64,000 bases of DNA, from NCBI GenBank assembly GCA_030374805.1, contig JARGSG010000010.1, positions 1 through 64,000 on the forward strand, given 5' to 3'. The notes beneath the pieces are model-generated. The model was not told the DNA's origin. It made no database searches and saw only the letters and a list, made by a program, of their open reading frames with translations. Positions within the stretch are counted from its first letter, which is position 1; each line of letters begins with the position of its first letter. Positions 48,443-59,349 of the stretch are shown here, one piece after another. This DNA comes from Gracilaria gracilis. Lineage: Eukaryota > Rhodophyta > Florideophyceae > Gracilariales > Gracilariaceae. The translations under genes and the position numbers were made by a program.

Positions 48443-49195
48443 TGAAGGACAATACTCCGTGGAGGCGATTTGAGGTATCTAGTTAATTTCCGCATCATGT
48501 GTTAGTAGATATATATGAGCTACATCGCTATTTAGCATGCCGCATCGCTGAGGTAATTTCCACACATGTACACGTGGATTGCAAGGCTCGAGGCACCGCT
48601 TAGCGGGTGTGAATAGCACACGTGTAGCACGAACATGCCAGAGGCCAGATGCACCCAGCATTGCTGTGTTTACTTAGATATGTTATAGAGTATTTTGCCC
48701 GGCGCACCCACTGTCAGTGGTGCGCCGAGCTCAGTACTTAGAGGGTTGAGCACCGCTCCCCCAAGTAAACTGCCCCTTGCCAAGCAAGGGCTTCTGGCTC
48801 TAACTATCACGCCTTCGCGGATTGTTCATCTCCAAGTGGAGTGCCGACTGCGTTGTTCACGTATAGTTACCCACCTTTGTGGCGCTCAGAGTATAACCAC
48901 TATTTGTGTGTCTCGTTCCGACATATTGTCGTATACTCGCACCTGTATTGGGATTGCTTTATTCTTTCTCTCTTCTCTCCACTCTGGTGGTTTGTTTTCT
49001 CCCCTTTTTGGGTTTGCCTTTTTGCTCTGTTCTCAGTGGCCCGTTTCCGGCACCTTGTCGTTGCCGTGCTACTCTCTTTCGAAGACTCATCTCGTGACCG
49101 TGTGAACACGTGGATCTCTACCGACTACTAATCAGTCCGAATGCTCCGACGCTTGTCGTGGTGGTTTGACCTCGGATTTACACCCGGCTTAGCTG
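48443..49195 (+). repeat. 3' LTR of element B, left part
   Basis: Starts TGAAGGACAATACTCC after a purine-rich AAGGAAAGGGATA. It is interrupted at 49195 by element C and continues at 58955-59057; together 856 bp. The bases AGCTG at the break are duplicated on the far side of C. Confidence 0.93.
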
Positions 49196-49703
49196 TGTCG
49201 TACAAATACCGATAAGGTGTGGGGTCCGCCTGGTAGAGGGAGCGCGCGAGGGCTCAACCTAAAGGGGAAAAACACACAACCAATATGGTAGTAGGGCACC
49301 TGAAACCCGCAGGGGCAAACGGCGGGGCAACTAGTCTAGACCGTGTAGGTATACGGTAGTAGACGTCGACGCGCGGTAAAACCTGAATAGTAATAGAGTA
49401 GTAAGTGACCAAGATGGTATAGTTACTGCCCTAATGGTGCCTGACTTTACAATACCCGAGGGGGAAGGCGAGGTGCACCACACTATATACAAGGTGCACC
49501 GACGCCGATATCGCATGCGGGCATGACGTCATCGGCTGTGCCCATGACCTACTGTCATGGGCCAGCAATGCTAAACTATCCTAGACTATAAATTAGAAAT
49601 TAGAAATTATAAAATACAGAATACCAATTGGGTACCGTGCAGCCAGCAAGGCGCACCAGTAGACCCACGTGGCACCAACCCATTGAGGTCTCATTGTACT
49701 ACA
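49196..49703 (-). repeat. 3' LTR of element C (508 bp)
   Basis: Plus strand reads TGTCGTACAA at the left end and TTGTACTACA at the right end, near-perfect inverted ends with TG...CA. It contains five exact ACC-N5-GGT motifs. Confidence 0.95.
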
Positions 49704-49714
49704 GACCCCCTTCC
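49704..49714 (-). other. Polypurine tract of element C
   Basis: Minus strand GGAAGGGGGTC directly before the LTR, with one pyrimidine pair at the border. Typical plus-strand primer site. Confidence 0.8.
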
Positions 49715-51855
49715 TACCCTGAGCCACGCCCTCGTGGCTCCTAGATCCTTTCACCAAGTCGGTGGCATCGTCGTACCAATTTGGTCCCTGTCGCAGCCTT
49801 TGTGCCATCTCGCGCCGTGCGTCGCGTTGGCTTTGCATCGCCGAACGCCCTCTGGTCACCACCTTGGTCATCACCGGTTGCGGCTCTATCCATTCCCATT
49901 TGTGGTTTGGGCGCGACGCGCGCCCATTGCATACCTCCAAGGTTGTACCTTTTTGGCTGCCCGGCTTGGGCCCTTTTACCGTGTCGGTATACCCAGTGGG
50001 GGTGGCAGGTTGGGCCTTCGAGCTCGTGTGGGCACTGTACCGTGAAGGATTTTGGCGCCCACTTGGTTGCGGCGTGTCTCTCTGTCCCTTCGAGGTTCGA
50101 CTACCAACCCTTCGAGGCACTGAGGCTGACTCCATCGAGGTTGGTTCATCGTTCTCCCTTCTGGTTGCCTTCGCACCCCTTTGCGGTTTGTCCACGCGGG
50201 CTCGCGCCATCGTGGCTTTTCGTCCGACCGACAAGGTTAAATCCGTTTATGGTGACCCCCGATCCGTATCTGAACCACATGGGTAGCCCTGGTACCAGCG
50301 TGCGGGCTCCCACCCGTAGCGGTACACGGCGCTTCATTCACTACCCCCTAAGGTGGATGGATGGCCGCCTCGGTTGGCGTCTGCAGTGTACTACCACAAA
50401 GGGTTCCATTTTCATGTGCATCAAACCACCCTCGGTGTCGATCATCCATGACGAGCGCGAAACCTTAACGTGGTCAAAATAGCGCGAAAACCATCTAGGA
50501 ACCATGTCCGTTCTGTCTTCAAAGAATACCACATAGGTCTCGATCGGTTTCGTACCTCATAAGGAAACGAACTTTCATGGTAAGCACAAAAACTCGTTCC
50601 CTTCTAGACCATCCGAGGTGTATTCATGCCCTTTCTGGTCTCGCTCCCATCCCGTAATGGTCTACTTCTTCTCTCCATGGTTGCGGCGTCACCATTTAGG
50701 TCCTGGCATGTGCCATTCGTCGGACCTCCTTGCCCTTCGTTACCATCACGGTCGATTAGCTTGTTCCATAAAGGATCTCGATAGTACCATACAGGTTCAT
50801 TTCATGCTCTCTCTCTGATTTCCATAACTTTGAAACACCTTCAAGGTTTCCATCGTACCATAAAGGGCTGCGCAGCATTACTAACGTCTCCCGCGCAGTT
50901 CCATGCTCCACCTTTAAGGTTTATTCCAAACCGCTTCAGTCCCCATGGGTGTCGTTCGTCATTACCACGAAGGTTTGGTTCTTCACAGCCACTATCCGGG
51001 TGACGCAATCCTCCGTCGTGTTTCTACTACCGTAAACAGCTCAAACCAAATTGGTAGACCTTGCAGTTGCACTTCTGTGCGCAGCGAGTGTCACGTAGTA
51101 CCGATTTGGTAGCTTGGGGGTGGCGCGCGACGTCGCGCGAGTGCCAGCAATGTACCTGGATGGTTCTGCATGGCCTCTTGGCGCGCATACGCGCACACGC
51201 TGCACCAGACCCATGAGGTTACTTGCAAGGCGAATCAAAAAACTGCACGCCGAAATTACCCCACCAAACAGTATCAAAAACGCCGAAACACCTTTTGATC
51301 TGTATCTCGGGAACCAAGCGGTTTCAGAGGCTGAAAATGGCCGATTCGGGAGCGCAGCACGCCCAAAATACTTAGATTTTTTGACCATGCCGGTGCACGC
51401 TCCCTACAGACAATAGTGTAAACCGAATCGGTTACCCAGCGCGGCGGTCTGCCGATCTGGGGCGCGTCTTTCTCTTATCAAAAACCTTAATTTTTTGACT
51501 TTCACCACTTGGGTTTGGAGCCATGCGTGCGCGGCGCGTGCCATGAAGGTGCGCGCGCGTGCCGGCCGCGTGCCAGCTTTGGGATGGCTGCGACGCTGAC
51601 GCTCGAAGCGCATCCCTCGTCGAGCTTCGTTCGGTACGACGTCATCGCTAAACCTTCACGGTCTCCCGGCAAACTTTCTTGGTCTCTTCGATGCACTCTG
51701 ATTAACTTCTCCCAGTTGGTGTTAGCTTCTTCATTAAATTTATCCAGTTAGGTGTTGCAGTTAGCTTCAGTTACCATGTGGGTGCGATGCGCAGCGAATG
51801 AGGAGCGCGAAAATAGCCTCCCCCCTCCCTAAGAGCTGTGCATCACCTCTAAGGT
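49715..51855 (-). other. Long 3' region of element C, no recognised protein
   Basis: 2.1 kb between the chromodomain and the polypurine tract. ORFs of 174-233 codons exist on both strands near 49600-50480, but their composition follows the repeated motif and none has a recognisable domain. The region has about 27 exact ACC-N5-GGT sites, roughly one per 80 bp, the highest density in the element. It may serve as a binding platform rather than encode protein. Confidence 0.55.
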
Positions 51856-54800
51856 TTACCCATCGTTCGGCATGTCCTCTCCTTTTCGGTTCCAGTAGCT
51901 TACCCTGAAGTGGTGTGATATGGCTGAGGGCGGCTCAGCAGTGTCACCATCGGCGCCCCAGCCATACCAATGTACGGTGTACTTTAGACCATCTGGGGTA
52001 CGGCGGTGACCTACAAGGCGTTCCACTGGGAACTCATTAGAGACCTGGGCTGGTATCGTTTCACCACTTTGGTTTAGATGAGCATCAGTACCACTAGGGG
52101 TAGGTGTTTCCTCTGAAGGAGCAACCGTAATCCCCGCAGGTGGTACGTAGTCTGGGTCGTCACCCTGTGCGTCATCATTAACCTCGATGGGTGTCCCGTC
52201 TTCCCGAGGCTGAGTCCTCAGGGCAACCGCTTGTGGGTCACGCGCGGATTCTCCGCGTTCCTTCCTGGACTGAACCGTCTGAGGTGCAACCGTGATTCGG
52301 TCAATAGAGATTGTATTCTCTACACCATCTTGGTTCACCGTTACCGTGTGGTCGGTCGACCGAACTACCTTGAAAGGTCCCGATGATTTCGGAAGAAGCT
52401 TAGAATTGATATCTCTATCAATAGCTTCATCATCAGCTTCATCACCCGGTCGTGGTTTAGCTCCTTTCGGGGGGTGGTCAATAAAGACATATTGACCCGG
52501 CGTAGCCGTTACCACTTGGGTTACCTTTCGGTCGTAGTCCTCCTTGTACCGCTTCTGGGATGCTGTTAGCTTGCTCTCAGCATACTTGAGAGCACGTCTC
52601 AACCTCAAAAGGGTATTCCGTTTGACCTGTGACGGTGTGAGCGCTCCGGCGGCTTCTTGTCCTAATGGGTCCCCTTCAACAACAATACCTGGTGGGTGTC
52701 TTGACAGTATTAGATCGAACGGCGTAGTTTGCGTCGCTCGATGAACCTGAAGGTTATATGCATATGTCAAGGGCTGCACGAGCTCGTCCCAACCAGTTTG
52801 GTGTTCTTCCGTATAATGTCGCAGCCGAGATACCAGTGTTCGGTTAAAGCGCTCCACTTGCCCATTCGTTTGCGGATGGTAGGCAGTGGTGAAGTAGTGC
52901 TTAATACCTAAGAGGTTACAAACAGCTTCAAAGAACTTCGAAGCTAAGTTCGAACCATTGTCGGTAAGCAAATAAAGCGGTGCACCATACGGGTAGATCC
53001 AATTGTTCAAGAACGCCACCGCGAGGGTCGTCGATTTCGTGTCCTTCAAGGGTATCGCTCGCGTGAGCTTCGAGAACCTGTCGGTGATTACGATGATGTA
53101 CTGATATCCCCTTGTGGTTTTTGGTAATGGACCCAGAAGGTCTATTGCGACGAACTCGAGAGGACCCGCTGCAGGGAATAACTTCAAGTATTTCCTGTGC
53201 TTCCGGAGACCTCCACGGGTACGTACGCAAGATTCACATTGAGCTACAGAGGTATATATATCATTAGCCATATGAGGCCAGTAGTACCCTTGCCTCAAGG
53301 TGTAGTACATTCTCGTACCTCCAGGGTGTCCTGATAGCCTTGGGTAGTGGGCTAGGTACAGCACCCGAGGGCGCAGCACCTTGGGCACTACCTTCTGAAG
53401 GGAACCATCAATAGGAGCTCGCCTCACCAGGAAACCATTTCGGTCGACGTCAAAGTTCGAGTCTTTCATACCTACTTGGTCCATGAGAGAGCGGCAATAA
53501 ACATCGTTTTCTTGCTCTCTCAGGAATTCCTCGCGGGTAATTGGCATGACGTCTGTTTCCTCGAGGGCGAGTATTTCCCGAGCGATGGCATCACTAAACC
53601 ACGTATCCTCTTCGGGTGGAGTCCAGTAACCTTCTAAGGTATCACCATCAGGGTTGGTAGAGATGGTAAAGCATGGGATATCATCCTCTACCGGCTCGGT
53701 GTCCAAACCATCTGTGGTAATGCGAGACATCGCGTCTGCGACATTGTGCTTGATACCTGGACGGTACTGTACGTCATACTCGAACTCTGAAAGTCGTAAC
53801 CGCCATCGGGCAAGTCTGCCTGATGCGTCGGCCAGACCCAGTATCCACCGTAGGACATCATGGTCGGTTCGAAGCGTGAACCTTTCACCATATAGGTAGG
53901 GACGGAGCATCAACATGCTCCAGACTACTGCCAGACATTCCTTTTCGGTTGTTGTGTAGTTCTTTTCTGCAGCGTGCAAAGCACGGCTCCAGTACCCTAT
54001 AGGTAGTTTGTCGCCGTTTTCTTGCTCCTGCATAAGACAACAACCAATTTGGGCGTCCGAAGCGTCAGTATCCAACGTGTATCGTAAACCAGCTTTGGGT
54101 AATGCCAAGATGGGAGGTGTCAAGAGCGCATGTTTCAGCGCCTCGAACGCATCCATTTCCTCATTGGTAAGACATTCAAACCTTGTAGGGTGACCTTTCA
54201 GCAGCTTCCTGTTGAGGGGAGCCGCTATCTTGGCAAATCCCTTGATAAACCGGCGGTACACATTGCACAAACCTATAAAGGATCGGATTTCCGTCTGGGA
54301 CGTGGGTGGCTTCGCCTCCTGCACGGCCCGGATATTCCGCGGCGTCACTTCTAACCTCCCAGGGCTGATGATATGACCAAGGTATTCTACCTCTTTGGTG
54401 AAGAATTTGCACTTGCGGAGCTTCAACGTTACTCCAGATTCCCTCAAAAGGTTCAAAACTTCCCTAACATGGTGGAAATGTTCCTCTACCGTTCTGGAAT
54501 ATATGATTACATCATCGATGTATACCAGAGCGGTTCTCCACTTCACCTTCGAAAGGATTATATCTAACGCCCTCTGAAAGGTAGCCGGGGCATTTCGCAA
54601 CCCAAAGGGCATACGCGTAAAACGGAATAACCCAGCGTGGCAAGTAAACGTAGTTTGTCCTTGTCTTCTTCCTGATAGGTACCTGCCAATAACCACAATT
54701 GGCATCGAGCGTAGTAAAGATCTTGGCGTTGCCCAACGAATCTATGCACTCGTCCATTCTAGGTATTGGGTACGAATCCCTAATGGTCATACTATTCAGT

Positions 54801-56110
54801 CTTCTGTAGTCCACACAGAACCGCATACGGGTATCATTCTTCTTTGTGACGAGAACCACAGGGCTGGCCCAGTCCGCATTTGCTGGTTCTATGACACCTT
54901 CACGGAGCATTCTCTCGACCTCATTGAGCTCAACCTCCCGGGCTTTTGGACCTGCACGGTAAGGCTGCTGGTAAATGGGTTTCCAGCCAGGCACCATATC
55001 AATACGGTGCTCTGTAGCCTCAATTTGGCCCAACCGGCCCGACCACATGGGTTCAAATTCTTCTAAGAGACTGAGGATCCGGTCTCGGAGAGCCTGGTTC
55101 TCCGCACCGATCTGGACTTCCTCTCTCCAATTCCGCACTGGGTCCAGTTCCATAGTCTTTTCCTGATCCCTAACCTTAAAGGTACTGGCGATCTTCTGTT
55201 CCATTTTGGTATTTGTCGATAACGGGGGCGCATATGCAGGGTATGGCGCATCCGTTCCTCCCCCTTCCTTAGAGGTGGCGACCTCGCCCAACACATTAGG
55301 TGAGACCGTGAAAACCCCTTGTGGTGCCCGCAGTGCGATTCCAATAGTGGTATTCTTGGGTAACTTAACAATGTGATTGCTAAAGTTACTCAAGTACACC
55401 TTGAAGGATTGGTTAGGGATGTTGTCGATAATCCCGTTTGCCATCAAGGCGAGATGTCTTTCTGCCAACCTAGGATGGTTCTGTAGCATTACCAATCCTG
55501 GAACTGCGCATGAGATATTCACTACCATTTGGGTCATAGCCGGAATTGAAACCAATTTGGTGAGCCGTATCTTGTTTGAAGCCGTTTCGGTGGGTATATT
55601 GAACCTCGGCTTCTTACGCCAACCATTTTTGGTCTGCGTATTACCCAGTATGGCAATACGACCACCTTGACGGAGAGCGACCGTTCGGGACCCTGGCAAA
55701 ATTGCCTTGACATGTTTGTCAATAAAGTTGGTCCCGAGGATACAGTCTGTCGCCAGACGATCCACCACAAAGAAATTGAGCTTCACCTTCAAGGTTCCAA
55801 GTTGTACCACAGTGGTTAACATTCCTCTAAGGTGCAGTGGGCGCTCATTAGCGTCCACCAGCGGGTTGATAGTCGGGGCAGGCCGAATGTTCCGCAAGAC
55901 CGCATCGGGTATGACGCGAGCGTTTAGCACATTCGGACCGGCGCCGGTATCGAGTACACACGCAACGGGGACCTGTAGGTAATTGAGAAAGCTTACTGAA
56001 GCATTAACTTTATAGTTATTGTACTTCATTAGACACACCACATTGGGTACATCTGATTCTTCTTTTTCCACCATTAAGGTTTCCCGTTCCGGTATCGACG
56101 GGCCTTCCAA
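51856..56110 (-). pseudogene. Pol of element C (PR-RT-RH-IN-chromodomain)
   Basis: Protease with VLDTGAGPNVLNA near 55940, RT with RFCVDYRRLNSM and the YIDD box near 54510, RNase H with TLDTDASDAQIGCCL near 54060, integrase HHCC finger (HYPRLSGH ... CESC) and D-D-E core (AIDLLGPL, LTDNGSN, NGQVERFNRTL) at about 52800-53300, and a C-terminal chromodomain (VERLVGHRR ... HWYGWG) at about 51890-52030. Pol lies in the -1 frame after gag. Nearly whole, about one break. Confidence 0.92.
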
Positions 56111-56130
56111 TTCACGGTTAGGGGTGGCCC

Positions 56131-58303
56131 CTACGCTAACCGTTCGGTGTTTTCCTGCTCCTCCTGAGCGGGACTGTCCTTCTCCAAGATTGGTGTTTCC
56201 TCGACGAGATGAACCTGAGATGGTGATGGTTGAGCTTGTACCCTCTTTCCAGATCCATATAGGTTACGGTGGTTTTGCTGCCTGGCACTGATCAGATGTT
56301 CGCGCACCCCTGGGGGTATTTTGTCACATCTGTTCGCCAGATGGTCTGGCGACAAACAGAGCCAGCAAACCAATCCACCTGTCTGGGGATCACGCATTGC
56401 CATAGAGGTAGGTCGGGTAACCGGATTGGTTGGTGCTGTAGCATATGAAGATGCTTGTGAACCACCCGTTGAGGTTTGTTGAGTGCTCGCCGCACTTGGT
56501 GGCGACCTTACCGAAGCTGGTGGTACTGTCGACGACCAATTACCAATGGAGGTGGCTCGTGACTGAGCCTGCGGCGCAGTCACGAGATGAACTGCCATTC
56601 CTGTTGGTACGCGAATGAGCGAATCTCCCTCTGAGGTAGTGCTTTCTTCTAGCTCCAATACTGACCGTTTCGGTTTATCCTTTGAGGTATGGGACGCCGA
56701 CGGCTTCGTTCCGTGACGGAGAGTGTCACCTAGTCCCTGGGCATACCGGGCAAGCCCATTATAGTCCACCTTACGGTTGTTCGCCAGGTAATTGCGTACC
56801 TGCGAACGGATCGCTTTGTCAACATTGTCGGCAAAGAGCGACTTCAACCTACTAGTGGTAAAGACATTACCGCATCGGGTGGCCAGATTCCAAAGGCCCA
56901 ACGAGAATTCCATTTCGGTTTGGCTAGAGCGTTGGCGATATGCCTGCACCTCAGCGTAACCTTCCTGGATAACCTCATCGGTAGCGTAAGTTTCCAACAT
57001 GAAATTAACCACTTCTGGGTACGTCTCTAACATCTCTGTCCCGTCTTCATCAACCGCCAGGGTATTTCCACGGAGCCTGCCTTGCAGCAAGTGGTAAGCT
57101 TGACCTTTAAGGTAAAACTGGAATAACCACATGGCAGCGCCTTCGGAAAAACCATTTTGGTCGCATGCAATCTTGAACTTCTGTAGAAACTCAATTACCG
57201 CAATGGGATCATCACCTGTGAAGGTAGTATCACCCATCTGGAAGCTGAGCTTCTTATGGTGCTTGGTGATCTTCTGCGCAACCTCTTGGGTGTAAGCAGA
57301 GGATCGGTTTCTCAACCGATATGACCTATAATCAACCGCTTTGGTGAACATATCGTTCAGCGGCTGACGCACCTCTAGGGTTGTATCGGTGTCCGAATCC
57401 GAGTCGGACGACTCGTACCGTTTCTTCTTAACTTTCCGGTTTCTCTTTGACGACTTCTTCGCCAACCTGTTCGGTCTCTTCTGGCGTCTACCTTTACGGT
57501 CATCATCCGACGATAAACCAGTATCGGTATCGGAGCTCGAGGAATCGGGGTCAGAGTCGTAGCCGCGATTCTTTCCCTTTTTCCTCCTCCTTTCTTTACC
57601 CTTGCGGTTTCTTCTTCGTCGCCCCTCATCTGGGTCAGACGAATCGTCCTCAGGTCCATCAGCCTTGGTGTCCTTTCGAACGTTACCTCCAATGGGTGGC
57701 AAGTACACGTCTCGAGGGCTCATCTCTATATGGCCCTCTTGACCTTGCCTTAAACCTTGTAGGTACGCACTATCGGCCGGAATTGGCTTGATTGGTGCGG
57801 AAGAACCAGCAGGGATCCCTTGTGGTATGCGAGTAACCACATTCACCCCCAGGGGTTTTGGCTTCCGCCATTCCTTCAGAAACCCAAAGGTCTTGAACCA
57901 CTCGGTAGATATGCTCCCGGGCACCCGTTAAGAGGTATGTTTCAACCAATTTAGGTATGCGTTGAGAGAGCTCGTGCACGGCTCGATCAACCACCAAGCG
58001 AGTAACGGCGTCCATGTCCATTGAGGTCATAGCTTCATTAACCGTAGCGGTAAAAAGAGCTTTCGCTCGATCTTCCAATTGGGGCCAAAGGTCCTCAACC
58101 GTTGTCGGCAAATCCTTGTTAGGTTCAGGAGCCAACGGTGGCTGAGTGCCCGTATCCTTTGAGGTTCCGGCCCGAGGTTGCCGAAGCAACTCCTCGGGAT
58201 TATCCAGAATGGGTTTAGCGGCCGAAGCCGCAGCAGAACCCTTGTGGCTAGGTGGCGCGCTAGAGCCACGAGTAATCCTTTTAGGTCTTTCCATAGTGAC
58301 CAA
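56131..58303 (-). pseudogene. Gag of element C
   Basis: An N-terminal basic and Pro/Ala-rich part, a Lys/Arg/Ser/Asp-rich linker with many charged repeats, a capsid core (KLSFQMGDTTFTGDDPIAV), and a CX2CX4HX4C knuckle (CWLCLSPDHLANRC) near 56340-56380. The capsid core resembles that of A/B (TGDDPI) while the rest differs. Looks nearly whole, about one break. Confidence 0.88.
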
Positions 58304-58420
58304 TGGTGGTATCCAATTGCTTCGCGAGTATTCCTACGAAACCGAATAGGTGTGTGAACTTCCAGAATCCTTTCGAATGTCTTCTGTTCACCAGTAAAGG
58401 TACGACAAAAACCAAGAAAC

Positions 58421-58438
58421 TTCTAAGTCGGGAGACCA
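58421..58438 (-). other. Primer-binding site of element C
   Basis: Plus-strand TTCTAAGTCGGGAGACCA, three bases inside the 5' LTR; identical to the sites of A and B. Confidence 0.88.
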
Positions 58439-58441
58439 AAA

Positions 58442-58949
58442 TGTCGTACAAATAGCGATAAAGTGTGGGGTCCGCCTGGTAGAGGGAGCGCGCGAGGGCT
58501 CAACCTAAAGGGGAAAAACACACAACCAATATGGTAGTAGGGCACCTGAAACCCGCAGGGGCAAACGGCGGGGCAACTAGTCTAGACCGTGTAGGTATAC
58601 GGTAGTAGACGTCGACGCGCGGTAAAACCTGAATAGTAATAGAGTAGTAAGTGACCAAGATGGTATAGTTACTGCCCTAATGGTGCCTGACTTTACAATA
58701 CCCGAGGGGGAAGGCGAGGTGCACCACACTATATACAAGGTGCACCGACGCCGATCTCGCATGCGGGCATGCCGTCATCGGCTGTGCCCATGACCTACTG
58801 TCTTGGGCCAGCAATGCTAAACTATCCTAGACTATAAATTAGAAATTAGAAATTATAAAATACAGAATACCAATTGGGTACAGTGCAGCCAGCAAGGCGC
58901 ACCAGTAGACCCACGTGGCACCAACCCATTGAGGTCTCATTGTACTACA
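58442..58949 (-). repeat. 5' LTR of element C (508 bp)
   Basis: Differs from the 3' LTR at six positions by eye. Two of these fall in one ACC-N5-GGT motif and remove both half-sites from this copy. Confidence 0.95.
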
Positions 58950-58954
58950 AGCTG

Positions 58955-59057
58955 TGTCATTCCCGGAGTGCTCCGTTCGCTGTGCTGCCCTGTCGAGGGG
59001 AAGATTCCGAACGTCTTCGTGAGCCTGCGCTTTTCCCGCCAAAGGCGTTGCTCGACA
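58955..59057 (+). repeat. 3' LTR of element B, right part
   Basis: Continues B's LTR after element C (TGTCATTCCCGGAGTGCTCC ... GTTGCTCGACA), followed by ACTAG, the right target-site duplication of B. Confidence 0.93.
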
Positions 59058-59062
59058 ACTAG

Positions 59063-59349
59063 ATAAACGGTTTCTTCAGTGTAATGGCAGGAATTTGTTA
59101 GCCAACGTAACACACACAATGTATGAATCACATGTAATGATGTAAAGTGTAATTATTGGGTGGTGTTATCTTCAACTTGTTTTCGTTCAGCATAAGTACT
59201 CCAAGTCTACTTGGTATCTAATCACAACAATAAAGACGAGGGCTGTGCTTCTCTGCCAATGTACCCTTCGATAAAAACAGTGTCTCTCCTTCAACGTTTC
59301 AAACTCAAGGAAACCAGTATCTTTATAACGCACCTGACATTTCAGTTTT
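59063..59349. other. Right flank of B, possibly 5' part of a transposon
   Basis: AT-rich. A reading frame running into the transposase gene may begin here (open from about 59270 in that frame), but no start or inverted repeat is clear. Confidence 0.4.

Larger units (their letters stand above)
49196..58949 (-). mobile_element. Ty3/gypsy chromovirus C (9.75 kb), young, nested in B
   Basis: Minus-strand element with identical-length LTRs (508 bp each), primer-binding site, gag, pol with protease, RT, RNase H, integrase and chromodomain, a 2.1-kb 3' region and a polypurine tract. AGCTG flanks both ends (49191-49195 and 58950-58954), a perfect 5-bp target-site duplication within B's 3' LTR. By eye the LTRs differ at 6 of 508 positions, so insertion was recent. 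Nearly whole, about two breaks. It belongs to a lineage distinct from A/B. An 11-bp interrupted palindrome, ACC-N5-GGT, is spread through all its parts. Confidence 0.95.
38832..59057 (+). mobile_element. Ty3/gypsy chromovirus B, interrupted by element C
   Basis: Plus-strand element with 5' LTR 38832-39682, primer-binding site, gag, pol, chromodomain and a 3' LTR split by element C (48443-49195 and 58955-59057). ACTAG lies on both sides (38827-38831 and 59058-59062), a perfect 5-bp target-site duplication. Without C and one copy of its duplication the element is 10,467 bp. LTR copies differ by about 20 bases in the first 290, so B is clearly older than C. Broken, with about four or five breaks. 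Its gag-pol is close to that of A, but it has different sequence where A carries the antisense ORF. Confidence 0.95.

Noticed and set aside
48841-49131. ORFs of 65-96 codons repeated in every A/B LTR (also near 5000, 15500 and 39300)
   Set aside because: They recur only because the LTR recurs; frames are not preserved evenly and no protein family is recognised.
49593-50482. ORFs of 174-233 codons on both strands in the 3' region of element C
   Set aside because: Overlapping on both strands, part in the LTR, with composition set by the ACC/GGT motif and no domain seen.
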